DNA of 64,000 nucleotides from Corynebacterium sp. NML130628 (GCF_001875665.1 NZ_MLAL01000016.1:62001-126000); one strand, 5' to 3'. Positions 49,603-59,022 are shown, counted from the stretch's first letter. Notes: generated by a model not told the origin, from the letters alone. Numbers and translations are program-made.

Positions 49603-50279
49603 TGTGGTATCTCAATGCGGGCACCCGCCGGTGTGAGGAGTGCGGTGACCGGGCTGATGCCCTGGACGGCGTTGAGGAACCACAGTGGCTGATCCGGCCC
49701 TGCAGGGCCGTTGACAATGCTGATCTCGAGCCCACGTGCGCGCTGAGCGACGAGTTGTTGCGTCGTCGACGGCAGATCCACGCCTGTAGGCATCACCAGG
49801 GTGTCCTCTTTCCAACCAACCAGTGCGCCGGTGGTGGTTTCGGCAAAGTCACCGAGGATGACGTCATGACTGCCCGGCAGCAGGTGCTGTGTGCGGTACA
49901 TTCCTAGAGCCGTGAGATCGGGTCCCTTGCGCAATGGTTGGGTGCGAGGATCCTCAGGTTCATCGCGATCGAACTAGGTCAGGATCATTCGTACGCGCAG
50001 CACAGGAGATTGGCGTATATGCAGGTGGAAGGTATTTCCGAACTCTGCAACACGGGGAAAGACCGCGGTGTGCGGCGCGCACTGCGCCAGTACACGCAGC
50101 GTTTCTTGCCACAGCGTTGCTGGAGCTATACCAAAGCGTGCCTGGTGCAGATGAAAACCTCGCGGCGCCGCTCCTGCGTGGAGCCAGCTCTCCGCCCGGA
50201 GGCAAGGTGCTGCGGGGACAGCATCGGGCGTGATCGGGGACCACCATGCCGCGCCAACGTTCCATTCAAACACACGCAT
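49581..50279 (-). pseudogene. pabC: Decayed aminodeoxychorismate lyase, one amber codon
   Basis: Reading from ATG 50279, one frame gives a class-IV aminotransferase-like protein interrupted once by TAG (49974-49976) after about 101 codons. The first part includes ESWLHAGAAPRGFHLHQARF, typical of PabC. The part after the stop includes RTQPLRKGPDLTALGMYRTQ, the PLP-lysine region, and VQGISPVTALLTPAG near the end. Both halves stay in one frame and the total length (~232 codons) is short but near family length. PabC converts aminodeoxychorismate to p-aminobenzoate and pyruvate. The neighbouring pabAB is also broken, so this is gene decay rather than a recoded stop. Its start is 1 base from the pabAB stop. 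Confidence 0.85.
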
Positions 50280-50280
50280 G

Positions 50281-51472
50281 CTAATGCACCAGCCCCTGCA
50301 ACACGGCGTCAGCTTTCAATTGTTTGTCAGTGAATTCGGCTGCGGAGTCTGAATCCCAGTCGATTGCGCCACCTGCCCCAACAGTGATGTGATTGCCTCG
50401 TTTTACAGCGGTGCGGATGATGATATTGAGATCCGCGTTGCCGTCGAAACCGAGATAGCCGATGGTGCCCGAATAGATACCGCGCGGCCCGGCTTCGAGC
50501 TCGTCGATGATGTCGAGTGTGCGCGCTTTCGGTGCACCGGTCATGGATCCGCCGGGCAAGGTGGCGTCGATAAGGTCTGTGAGCGCCGTTGTCGAGCGCA
50601 ATTCCCCGGTGACTGTTGAGACAAGTTGGTGCAAACCGGCGAACGTCTCTACCTCCATCAGGTGTGGTACCTGCACCGATCCCGGATTGCACACGCGGGA
50701 AAGATCGTTGCGGAGCAAGTCTACGATCTTGAGGTTTTCTTGGCGCGTCCTGGCATCCAGCTGTAGTTCCTGTGGGTCGGTGCTGCTTGGGGCCGTGCCC
50801 TTGATCGGTTTGGTGGATACGATGCCACCACTGACGTTGAGGAAACGCTCTGGTGAGGAGCACAGCACTTCGGTGCCAGTCGAAGTATCGAGCCGGAGAA
50901 ACGCAGCATAGGGGGCGGGGTTCTGCTTCCGCAGTGCGCCGTACAGCGCGGTGCCGGAACCAGCGCATGTGCCCTCCCAGGTGTCGGTCAGGCAGACCTC
51001 GTAGGAGTCGCCGGACGCAAGGTACTTTTTGACCTTGGCGATACGCTTCAGATACTCGTCTTTGGTGTACCGCTATGCGCCTTCGAGGACAGTAGCCGAC
51101 TCCACGTCAGGAGTACCGCTCGACCCGACGGCGTCCTCGAGCCACTCGAGCAACGACCACGCCTCTTCGTCTGGGCCACCGTGGTACAGCACCATGCAGC
51201 GTGCGATGCCCGAGGCAGACCCCGAGCAGAGGAATGCCATCAGCTGCCTCGATAACGCGTTTCGCTCCGCCGAAATCCGTGGCCTTGCCGGGGTGGCCGG
51301 GGCCGGGAGAAATGACGATATGTGTAAACTCTCCCGCGCGAATGCGGTCCGGGATATCGAGCGTTTCGACGTCCTCTGCGCCCACCACGAGCGGTTCCTC
51401 ACCAGCGTTTGCTGCAAGCATATGGGCGAGGTTGAACGTATACGAGTCTCGATTATCGATGAGCAGGATCAC
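50281..51472 (-). pseudogene. pabAB: Decayed aminodeoxychorismate synthase (deletion, frameshift and amber)
   Basis: From GTG 51472 the product begins like a PabA glutaminase (LLIDNRDSYTFNLAHMLA, VISPGPGHPG, nucleophile region GVCLGH at residues 84-89). Near 51205-51208 the frame shifts, and the text jumps to PabB-like sequence (ARCMVLYHGGPDEEAW). The rest of the glutaminase and the PabB start are missing, a deletion of perhaps 0.9 kb. The PabB frame then meets TAG at 51073-51075. It continues with YTKDEYLKRIAKVKKYLASG, SYEVCLTD, NPAPYAAFLRL, KPIKGT, VDLLRNDLSRVC and GGSMTGAPKARTLDIIDELE to the stop at 50281-50283. The enzyme cannot be made from this locus. Confidence 0.9.
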
Positions 51473-51506
51473 GCGGAGAGTCTAACAGGCGCTGTAAGCA
51501 GGCTAA

Positions 51507-51537
51507 AGGCCTGCCGTGTCGAATCAGCGGCAGGCCT
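51507..51537. terminator. Hairpin terminator between glgP and pabAB remnant
   Basis: AGGCCTGCCG (51507-51516) pairs perfectly with CGGCAGGCCT (51528-51537) around an 11-base loop, 13 bp past the glgP stop on the minus strand. It probably ends the glgP transcript, so the pab genes would not be served by readthrough. Confidence 0.8.
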
Positions 51538-51549
51538 AAGCGCTATGGG

Positions 51550-53946
51550 CTAATTGATCGGCGTCGGCTCGATCTTCCAGACCTCGTTCGCGTAGTCGCG
51601 GATCGTACGGTCAGAGGAGAAACGACCGGACTCACAGATGTTGATCCAGCACTTGCGTGCCCACGCATCCGGGTCCTCGTAGTACTCCTTGGCCATGCGG
51701 TCGCGGGTCTCACGGTAATCCGCGAAGTCGCCCAGCACGTAGTAAACGTCAGCCTCGTCGAAGCCGAAGCCCTCGAGCAAGGAAGCGCGGATGTTGTGGA
51801 ATGCGCCGGTGCCGCAGTCATCCAGGGTGCCGTCGACGAGCGCGTTGAGCACGCGGTGCAGGCCTGGGGTCTGCTCGGCGGTTGCCTTCGGGTCGTAGGA
51901 GCGCTGCAGCTCTGGCAGATCTTCCTCGAGAGCGCCGAAGATGTAGGCGTTCTCCTCGCCGACAGCGTCGACGATTTCCACGTTCGCGCCGTCCATCGTG
52001 CCAAGGGTCAGTGCACCGTTCATCATGAACTTCATGTTCGAGGTGCCCGATGCCTCCTTACCAGCAGTGGAGATCTGCTCTGAAACATCCGTTGCCGGGA
52101 TGATGTGCTCAGCAGGGGAGACGTTGTAGTTCTCCACGAAGACCACGTGCAGGTACTTCGAAACAACCGGATCGTTGTTGACCAGGTCGCCGATGGCGTT
52201 GATGAGCTTGATGATGCCCTTTGCCATCGTGTAGCCAGGGGCAGCCTTCGCGCCGAAGATGAAGGTGCGCTTCGGGATATCGGTCTCGCCGTCTTCCTTG
52301 ATGCGGAAGTACAGATCGATGATGTACAGCGCGTTCATCAGCTGGCGCTTGTACTCGTGCAGACGCTTGATCTGGGTGTCGTACACGGAATCTGGGTCGA
52401 TGACGTCGCCCTGGCGCTGCTCGATCCAACGGGCGAAATCCTGCTTGTTCGCAGCCTTGATCTCGCGCAGCTCCTTGAGCACTGCAGGATCGTCAGCGTA
52501 CTTACGCAGTTCCTTCAGTTTCGACAGGTCGGTGGTCCACTCGTCAGAACCAGACAGGCGGTCGAGCAGCGATGAAAGACGCGGGTTGCACATGCGCAGC
52601 CAGCGACGTGGGGTGACACCGTTGGTCTTGTTGTTGAAGCGCTCTGGGTACATCGAGTACCAGTAGTTGAGCGTATCGCGCTTCAGGATCTCGGTGTGCA
52701 GCGCAGCGACGCCGTTGACGGAGTAGGAAGCGTAGCAAGCGATCCACGCCATGTGGACCTTACCGTCGTGGACAGGGGAGTAGTGGTGAGCGTCCTCAGG
52801 GCCGATGCCACGCGATTCCATGTCGAGGCGGTAGCGACGGTCGATCTCCAGGACGATCTCCCAAATGCGCCAGAACAGCTGCTTGAAGATGGACTCATCC
52901 CAGGTCTCGAGTGCCTCCTGCAGCACTGTGTGGTTCGTGTAGGCGAATGTCTGGGTGGTGATGTTCCAGGCCTCATCCCAACCCAGGCCGTGCTCGTCCA
53001 TGAGCAGGCGCATGAGCTCTGGGACTGCGAGTACCGGGTGGGTGTCGTTGAGCTGTACCGAATTGTACTCGTGGAACTTGCTCAAGTCCTCACCGTGGTG
53101 CTCGACGTAGTTATCGATCATCTCCTGCAGCGAAGCAGAGACGAAGAAGTACTGCTGGCGTACGCGGAGCACCTTGCCCGCGTACGTGGTGTCGTTCGGG
53201 TAGAGCACACGAGTGATGTCGTGGACCGCCTCGCGTTCGAGAATAGCGTCGGAGAAGCGCTGCGAGTTGAACGCGTCGTAGTCGAACTCGTGCATAGGCG
53301 ATGCGTCCCACAGGCGAAGCGTACCGACGTTATCGGTGCCGTAGCCGGTAATCGGCATGTCGAACGGCACAGCGCGAACCGTCATGTCGTCGAACTTCAC
53401 AATGCGCTGCTGAGAGGTGCGCTCCACAACGAAGGGGTAGAACGATTCCTTCCATGAATCCGGGTGCTCCTTCTGGAAGCCATCAACGAACTCCTGGCGG
53501 AACAGGCCGTAGCGGTAGAGCAGGCCATAGCCGGTGACTGGGTAGTCCTGCGTTACTGCGGAATCAAGGAAGCACGCAGCCAGGCGACCAAGGCCGCCGT
53601 TGCCAAGTGCGGCGTCATGCTCTGCCTCAAGAACATCGGTCAGGTTGTGGCCAAGTTCAGCAGCTGCTGCCTCGGCCTCTTCAACCATGCCCAGGTTCGT
53701 GAGGTTGTTCAGCAGCGCGCGACCCTGGAGGAACTCAGCGGAGAAGTACGCCTGCTGGCGCGTTGCCGAGTAGGCCTTCCGTGTTGCATCCCACTTGTCA
53801 GCAATCTGCTCCACAACAGCGGCCGAGAGCCCGGTCCAGAACTTGTTGTTGGTGGATGCTTGCGGGCTGCGTCCAGAGAAACCACGAACATGGCCGGCGA
53901 CAGTGTCCTGCAGTGCCGGTACCGATGTTCCTACAGTGTTCTTCAT
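51550..53946 (-). CDS. glgP: Glycogen/maltodextrin phosphorylase
   Basis: GlgP releases glucose-1-phosphate from glycogen ends. The 798-residue GT35 protein starts at ATG 53946 with TGAGG 5 bases upstream. Motifs include YFSAEFLQGR, ALGNGGLGRLAACFLDS, the NDTHP region, and the PLP-lysine motif EASGTSNMKFMMNGALTLGT near residue 650. The long form without an N-terminal extension is typical of bacterial maltodextrin/glycogen phosphorylases. It is near pyk and functions with GlgX, 16 kb away, in glycogen turnover. The upstream gap to the M20 gene is 60 bp. Confidence 0.97.
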   Translation of the reverse strand: MKNTVGTSVPALQDTVAGHVRGFSGRSPQASTNNKFWTGLSAAVVEQIADKWDATRKAYSATRQQAYFSAEFLQGRALLNNLTNLGMVEEAEAAAAELGHNLTDVLEAEHDAALGNGGLGRLAACFLDSAVTQDYPVTGYGLLYRYGLFRQEFVDGFQKEHPDSWKESFYPFVVERTSQQRIVKFDDMTVRAVPFDMPITGYGTDNVGTLRLWDASPMHEFDYDAFNSQRFSDAILEREAVHDITRVLYPNDTTYAGKVLRVRQQYFFVSASLQEMIDNYVEHHGEDLSKFHEYNSVQLNDTHPVLAVPELMRLLMDEHGLGWDEAWNITTQTFAYTNHTVLQEALETWDESIFKQLFWRIWEIVLEIDRRYRLDMESRGIGPEDAHHYSPVHDGKVHMAWIACYASYSVNGVAALHTEILKRDTLNYWYSMYPERFNNKTNGVTPRRWLRMCNPRLSSLLDRLSGSDEWTTDLSKLKELRKYADDPAVLKELREIKAANKQDFARWIEQRQGDVIDPDSVYDTQIKRLHEYKRQLMNALYIIDLYFRIKEDGETDIPKRTFIFGAKAAPGYTMAKGIIKLINAIGDLVNNDPVVSKYLHVVFVENYNVSPAEHIIPATDVSEQISTAGKEASGTSNMKFMMNGALTLGTMDGANVEIVDAVGEENAYIFGALEEDLPELQRSYDPKATAEQTPGLHRVLNALVDGTLDDCGTGAFHNIRASLLEGFGFDEADVYYVLGDFADYRETRDRMAKEYYEDPDAWARKCWINICESGRFSSDRTIRDYANEVWKIEPTPIN

Positions 53947-54006
53947 AAAAACCTCAGATCTCTTGATGTATCGAATTGGAATGCGTCAAGCTCAAGCGTA
54001 ACGGTG

Positions 54007-55263
54007 TCACAATTGAGCAAGATATGTCAGAACTGCCGTGAGTCCGGCGTTGGTAGCTGCCTTCACCGTGGGGGCGTAGTCCGGCAAAAAGGTCGGCATG
54101 TGGTTGACAGGAATGTCTTCCGCGACCCTGTTTGCGGTGACGGCCGCGGCCCACTGTGCTTTCGGGGTACACCCAATAAGCCAGTAGAAGTACGGCGCGT
54201 CGTACGCCAAAGGAATGACTGGAAAGTCCTCCGAGACTGTCTTTCGGACGGCATCTGCAGAGTCATGCTTGAAGACCTCGTCGAAAGACTTGCGGACCTT
54301 GGCGTACACCTCGGCGTCGTTGCTCATGAGCTCGCCGTGGGCGAAGTACTCGAACGTTGGCGCCTCAGTGGCTCCGGATGCTTGCACCTCGGCACGAACA
54401 ACCCGCTCGATGGAGGCGTACATCTGCTCTTTCGTCTTGTTTCGATAAAAGCGACAGTTGAGTACGAGCTCCGCAGAGTCCGGAATGATGTTGTTCGTTG
54501 TCCCGGCGTGCAGGCTAGCAACGGTGACAACTGCAAAGTCAGAAGGATCCACTTCCCGGCCAACGAGGCCCTGTAGACGGGCGATGATCATCGCAGCCGT
54601 AAACGTTGGGTCGATGGCGTTGTGCGGCATTGAGCCGTGTGCACTGCGCCCCGGGATCGTAATCCTGATGGAGTCACATGCCGCGAACTGGGGACCCGCC
54701 TTTGACATCACGGTTCCCGCAGGTCCGGGCATTACATGTTGGCCAAAGCAGACATCCGGGCGTGGAACACGCTCCAGAAGTCCATCCTTGACCATCGCTT
54801 CTGCCCCTGCCCCTAGCTCTTCTCCTGGTTGGAACAGCGCAATGAACGTTCCTCGCCATGCATGGCGTGTGTTGTCCATAAAGCTGCACATGCTGAGAAG
54901 TGCGGTGGTATGCATATCGTGGCCGCAAGCATGCATGGTGCCGACGCTGGTGCCGTCTTCAAGACGCACTTTCTTCTTTGAAGCGTATGGAACTTCGGTG
55001 GCTTCCGTAACTGGGAGTCCATCGAAGTCGGCACGGAACAGTACGGAAGGGCCGTCACCGTTGCGGAAGACCGCGCAGATTCCGTAGCCTCCGAGGGGCG
55101 CAACAATTTCGCAGTCGAACTGCGTGAGCTCGGCGAGGAGTCGCTGGTGCGTCTCCTCTTCCTGCATCGACAGTTCGGGCGTGGTGTGCATGAATTCGTA
55201 GAATGCACGCTGCCACGCTTCGTCAACGACGTAACTGTTGAGAATATCGTTGATGTTGCTCAT
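54007..55263 (-). CDS. M20 family amidohydrolase (AgaA/hippurate hydrolase-like)
   Basis: ATG 55263 behind AGAGGGA gives 418 residues; the frame is open 7 codons more, without a better start. The M20 motifs are ELSMQEEETH, GTMHACGHDMHTTALL (metal ligands) near residues 105-120, and FQPGEELGAGAEAMV (general base Glu). A lid domain with GRSAHGSMPHNAIDP follows. The family includes N-acyl-amino-acid amidohydrolases. The AgaA enzyme of axillary corynebacteria, which frees odorous acids from glutamine conjugates, has the same layout. The substrate here is unknown. There is no signal peptide, so the enzyme is cytoplasmic. Confidence 0.9.
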   Translation of the reverse strand: MSNINDILNSYVVDEAWQRAFYEFMHTTPELSMQEEETHQRLLAELTQFDCEIVAPLGGYGICAVFRNGDGPSVLFRADFDGLPVTEATEVPYASKKKVRLEDGTSVGTMHACGHDMHTTALLSMCSFMDNTRHAWRGTFIALFQPGEELGAGAEAMVKDGLLERVPRPDVCFGQHVMPGPAGTVMSKAGPQFAACDSIRITIPGRSAHGSMPHNAIDPTFTAAMIIARLQGLVGREVDPSDFAVVTVASLHAGTTNNIIPDSAELVLNCRFYRNKTKEQMYASIERVVRAEVQASGATEAPTFEYFAHGELMSNDAEVYAKVRKSFDEVFKHDSADAVRKTVSEDFPVIPLAYDAPYFYWLIGCTPKAQWAAAVTANRVAEDIPVNHMPTFLPDYAPTVKAATNAGLTAVLTYLAQL

Positions 55264-55361
55264 GTGCGTCCCTCTGTGCGTCACTGCGCACGTGCTTGCG
55301 TAACTACCATCACCATTAAGTAATACCAGTCTTTTGTGAGGAAGGTATAAACAACTTTTGT

Positions 55362-56684
55362 TTAAAGGACGGGGTTATAGAGTAACGAGTTGCGTGACGG
55401 AGCGCATTCAGTGGCGATACGCAGTGACTTTGTCACAATCCCGCTGTCGCGGAGTCGGTAGAGTTTGCCCACCATCTTGTCGCGAATATCAAACGGCGAA
55501 AGTGTGTTGACGTAGATTTTGGTGCCGCCTTCGAAGCCGGCAAGCGTCGAAATGCGCCACTTAATGTTCACTCTCCATGGCATGGGAAGGTCTAAATCCA
55601 CAGGCCGGTAGTGCCACTCTTCGTTGCACGCAACGTCAGGCCCCATCGCCGCATGGATTGCGTGCACGAGGTCTGACATTCCACGAACCTCAGCCTCCGA
55701 CTGCTCCCATGGGGCACAGGTTGCAGACTTCGAGTAGATAGACACAGTGGGGTAGCGATGCCCGATGCCTGCGATAGCAATTGCGTAGTCATTCTCCGCA
55801 ATCACTAGGTTGTGGTAAAACGCGTAGTTGACGCCCCACTCGTTGTACATATTGATGTTCTGCCGCAGCTTGGCGATTTCCATTTCAGCCTGCACGCCAC
55901 GGGCATCAACAGTGACGAGCTGCTTATGCAGGTGGTCGAAGGAGGCTCCGGCTGGCGCAAGCCAGTTTTGGAAGACCACGACGTATGGGGAGTAGGGGTT
56001 CTTTACGACGAGGTCGTGGAGGGAATCTATCGTGAACCTAAAAAATGCCGCGTGCTCTTCTTCTGTAAGCGTGCCGGAGCTAGCGAGTTGCGTGTCATCG
56101 GTCGCGCCGTCGACGAAGTGGCGTCGAGAAATAATGACGTCGTGGCCACCTCCGAAGTACGCGGGCGCGATCTTGAGAAGTGACGCTTCGTCGCGGTCAG
56201 GATTCTCTCCAGAGGCCTTGAGCCGGGTGCGCACGATGTCGAGTACGTGGGCTTTGCCCGCCGGGTCTGCCAGGTAGCGGTCCATGTGTTCCTGCTGCGA
56301 CCGCGACATGGTGTAGCCGTAGTTTTTTGCCCAGTAGTCGTAGGAGACGATTTCGAAGAGGTTAGGGACGCGCCGGAACTCGGCAGTGGTGGTGCCGAGC
56401 TCTTCGGGCATGGAATTGCGCCGGATTTCCCAGCCGTCAGGAGTACGCACCATGCGCGATTTCTCAGGTGGGGTGCGCAGTTGGTGGGCGTCGCAGAAGT
56501 TGCAGTGCTCGTGGAAGTCTGACTCGTTGAGCGGGTGCGGGGTGCCGGTCGGGCGAGAAAGTGGCCGGTTTCCTCTGCCTGGAACGGTCCATACTTCGGT
56601 GCCGGAAAATGGATTGACCTGCTTGATCGTGCCGTCGGCCATGGTGGTCAGGGCGTCGCGATACGAGTGCACTGGAAAAGTCAT
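55362..56684 (-). CDS. DUF4921-like protein with GalT-type fold features
   Basis: ATG 56684 gives 440 residues; the longer open frame overlaps the divergent gene and is not favoured. The opening (NPFSGTEVWTVPGRGNRPLS) resembles the GalT N-terminal strand pattern. A CNFC motif at residues 61-64 could bind zinc, as in GalT. Near residue 250 is FDHLHKQLV, an HxHxQ motif of the HIT/GalT transferase superfamily. A nucleotidyl-transfer reaction is likely, but the substrate is unknown. The start is 40 bp from a divergent small gene. I recall this type of protein as DUF4921. Confidence 0.75.
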   Translation of the reverse strand: MTFPVHSYRDALTTMADGTIKQVNPFSGTEVWTVPGRGNRPLSRPTGTPHPLNESDFHEHCNFCDAHQLRTPPEKSRMVRTPDGWEIRRNSMPEELGTTTAEFRRVPNLFEIVSYDYWAKNYGYTMSRSQQEHMDRYLADPAGKAHVLDIVRTRLKASGENPDRDEASLLKIAPAYFGGGHDVIISRRHFVDGATDDTQLASSGTLTEEEHAAFFRFTIDSLHDLVVKNPYSPYVVVFQNWLAPAGASFDHLHKQLVTVDARGVQAEMEIAKLRQNINMYNEWGVNYAFYHNLVIAENDYAIAIAGIGHRYPTVSIYSKSATCAPWEQSEAEVRGMSDLVHAIHAAMGPDVACNEEWHYRPVDLDLPMPWRVNIKWRISTLAGFEGGTKIYVNTLSPFDIRDKMVGKLYRLRDSGIVTKSLRIATECAPSRNSLLYNPVL

Positions 56685-56723
56685 ACCTGCTACGTTACTC
56701 CCCGGTGTATTAGCCTGTTCGGC

Positions 56724-57122
56724 ATGGCGATCATTCAGTTCCACGTGCTGGCCCCAGATGCGTCGGCAGCCCAGTTGGCGGAAGCGTACCAGCGTGCGCT
56801 TGATATCTTGGTGCGTCACGAGAAACTCACCGCGGGAAGTGTTGTACATACGCCGCATGTGGTGTTGCCAAGTGACGTCATCGCGGAGCTAGAGGCAACC
56901 TACCTGCAAGATAGGCAGGTATCCGCCAATGACGAAGGTGCAGCGGTCCAGCGCTACGACATTGAAGTCGCGGGCGCGAGGAGCCTCAACAGCCTGGCGA
57001 TGGGCCTGTCACGAATCTTGACCCCTCGGGCGCAACTTCCTACAGACCCAGTGGCGCTCGAGCAGCAAGACCAGTTCGAGATGCCCGCGCTTTACCCCTG
57101 GACCGTCGAGGTGTTCAGGTAG
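56724..57122 (+). CDS. Small protein of unknown function
   Basis: ATG 56724 (MAIIQFHVLAPDASAAQL) gives 132 residues; a longer open frame exists but overlaps the divergent gene. The protein is soluble with no signal peptide. Helix AEAYQRALDILVRHEK and the C-terminal stretch ALYPWTVEVF are its clearest features. I recognise no family. Its last 31 bp overlap the end of the convergent glycerate kinase gene, which is unusual for real genes but base composition and start position support it. Confidence 0.65.
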   Translation: MAIIQFHVLAPDASAAQLAEAYQRALDILVRHEKLTAGSVVHTPHVVLPSDVIAELEATYLQDRQVSANDEGAAVQRYDIEVAGARSLNSLAMGLSRILTPRAQLPTDPVALEQQDQFEMPALYPWTVEVFR

Positions 57123-58216
57123 CGAATAGCGGCTTCGCGTCCTGCACGACGGAGCTGCTCGCTGGTGTCCGCGATATTTTCCAGGGGCACAGCGATGCAC
57201 TCTCCCTCAGGATCGGATTCGAAGCTGCCCGCGACGATGGCGCAGAAGGCTCCTGCGTCGGCGGCCAGTTTGCTGACGGTGTGGGCGACTTTGCCTGTGG
57301 CGGTCTGGGCGTCGAAACGTCCTTCACCGGTAATGATCAGGCTGGACTGCCCGATGAGGTCGGCAAGTCCACTGGCGTTAGCGATGGCTGGTGCACCGGG
57401 GGTGATGGTGACGTGGCTGTCATCTCCATGGAGGAGCGTGGAGAGCCAGGTGATACCGATAGCGACGCCTCCTGCGGCCCCGAACGCTGGGGTTGCGGGG
57501 TCGAGCCCTGCTACCTCGCACAGCTTGGCTAGACCGCGGTCAAGTTTGGCGACGTCTTCTTCCGTGGCGCCCTTTTGAGGCCCGAACACAGCGGCGGACC
57601 CCGTCGGACCGGTTGCAGGTGAGTCCACATCGGTAAGCAGGACCCAGTCGACGGCACCTGCAGGGATATTGGCCTTCGCGGTCTCGAGGTCTGCGAGACG
57701 CTCGAGGTCGCCGCCACCGGGTTTGAGCTGATATCCCTGGGCATCGATGGGGTTGGCGCCAAGTGCAACGAGGATGCCGGTGCCTCCATCAGTGGTTGCC
57801 GAGCCGCCCAGGCCGAGGACGATGCGGGTTGCGCCACGGGTTTGTGCGTCGGCGATGAGGACACCCGTGCCGTAGGTGTCTCCAGTGAGTGGCACGGGAG
57901 CGTCTGCCACCGCGGGCAGTCCAGAGGCGGCAGCGACGTCGATAAACGCAGTGGCTGAAGCTGCATCGTAGGTGTAGCTGGTTTCTGTAAGGCGCCCCGC
58001 GGCATCCGTGGTGGGTAAGGTGATGCGCTCACCTTTGAATAGCTCAGAGGTGCCTTCGCCACCATCGGCCATTGGTGCAAGTTTGATGGTTGCATCCTTT
58101 AATATTTCGCGGACGCCCTCCGCAATCCAGGTCGCGGCTTGTTCGGCTGATGCCGTGCCTTTGAAAGCGTCGGGTGCGATGGTCACAGTTGTTGGGGTGC
58201 GCAATGCTTCATCCAT
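57092..58216 (-). CDS. glxK: Glycerate kinase
   Basis: This 374-residue protein starts at ATG 58216. The family opening TIAPDAFKGTASAEQAATWI is clear, as are PMADGGEGTSEL, LGLGGSATTDGGTGI and the later GEGRFDAQTATGKV, all diagnostic of GlxK/GckA type kinases. The enzyme phosphorylates glycerate. Its start is 75 bp from the divergent sepIVA gene, and its stop overlaps a convergent small gene by 31 bp. No neighbouring glycerate-generating gene is present. Confidence 0.94.
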   Translation of the reverse strand: MDEALRTPTTVTIAPDAFKGTASAEQAATWIAEGVREILKDATIKLAPMADGGEGTSELFKGERITLPTTDAAGRLTETSYTYDAASATAFIDVAAASGLPAVADAPVPLTGDTYGTGVLIADAQTRGATRIVLGLGGSATTDGGTGILVALGANPIDAQGYQLKPGGGDLERLADLETAKANIPAGAVDWVLLTDVDSPATGPTGSAAVFGPQKGATEEDVAKLDRGLAKLCEVAGLDPATPAFGAAGGVAIGITWLSTLLHGDDSHVTITPGAPAIANASGLADLIGQSSLIITGEGRFDAQTATGKVAHTVSKLAADAGAFCAIVAGSFESDPEGECIAVPLENIADTSEQLRRAGREAAIRYLNTSTVQG

Positions 58217-58290
58217 GGAGGCAAAGTGTAGTGCATACCTACCGTTGTGTTGCGCGCTCAGTGCTGAGGTTCTCGGGTACGATAACCGAC

Positions 58291-59022
58291 ATGTACCGCG
58301 TTTTTGAAGCTCTTGATGAACTCGTCCAGATCACCGAGCAAGCCTATGGCATGCCGATAACAGGCTCCTGCCTCGTTCCCCGCAACGAGGTGCTTGCGCT
58401 GTTAGACGATATTCGTGACGCAATCCCGAATGAGATGGATGACGCGCAAGATGTTCTTGATAGGCAGGACGCCATCTTGCACGGTGCGCAGGAGCGCGCA
58501 GACGATCTCGTTGCTCACGCCAATGCAGATGCGAAGCACATCATGGATGAGGCAAACGAGCAGTCCCAGGCAATGATTGACGACGCCCAATCCCATGCGA
58601 CCATGCTGGTGACCAACGCTGAAGAGGATTCCCGCGACATGGTCAGCCGTGCACGAGAGGATGCAGAGGCCACTGTTGCGCGGGCTCAGGAAGAGGCGCA
58701 GCGTCTGGTTGAAAACGGACAGAAAGAATACCAGCGTTCGATCGACGAGGGCTTGGCGCAACAGGAGCACCTTGTGTCTGAAGCGGAGGTCATGCGTCGT
58801 GCGGATGAAGAGGCACACCGCCTGGTAGAGCAGGCGCACGCAGAGTCTTCGCGTCTGCGGGGTGAGTGTGACGAGTTCGTGGACTCGAAGCTTGCCGAGT
58901 TTGAAGAATCGCTTTCCGCAGTGCTCCGTACAGTCTCCAAGGACCGTTCGGCGCTCCGTCGTGGCGCGGGCGTGTCAGGTGGTCATCAGCGTGCCGAGCG
59001 GTACGACTACGGCGAGCACTAG
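58291..59022 (+). CDS. sepIVA: SepIVA-like DivIVA-domain division protein
   Basis: ATG 58291 (MYRVFEALDELVQITEQAYG) gives 243 residues; the open frame upstream runs into glxK and is not favoured. An N-terminal segment with MPITGSCLVPRNEVLALLDD is followed by a coiled coil of Ala/Glu/Asp/Arg heptads from about residue 55 to 220. Mycobacterial SepIVA (Rv2927c) has this form and lies at the same place, before DUF177-rnc-mutM-smc. It contributes to septation and polar envelope building. A second DivIVA-type protein, Wag31, is encoded at the other end of this window. Confidence 0.85.
   Translation: MYRVFEALDELVQITEQAYGMPITGSCLVPRNEVLALLDDIRDAIPNEMDDAQDVLDRQDAILHGAQERADDLVAHANADAKHIMDEANEQSQAMIDDAQSHATMLVTNAEEDSRDMVSRAREDAEATVARAQEEAQRLVENGQKEYQRSIDEGLAQQEHLVSEAEVMRRADEEAHRLVEQAHAESSRLRGECDEFVDSKLAEFEESLSAVLRTVSKDRSALRRGAGVSGGHQRAERYDYGEH

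Noticed and set aside
49938-50333. Plus-strand open frames across the broken pabC region.
   Set aside because: The minus strand reads clearly as PabC apart from one stop. The plus frames have no family features.
49974-51075. The two amber codons in pabAB and pabC as programmed recoding.
   Set aside because: pabAB also has a deletion with a frameshift, no recoding machinery is seen, and simple decay explains both.
53464-54576. Plus-strand open frame across the glgP start and M20 gene end.
   Set aside because: It overlaps two well-supported genes on the other strand and its translation looks random.
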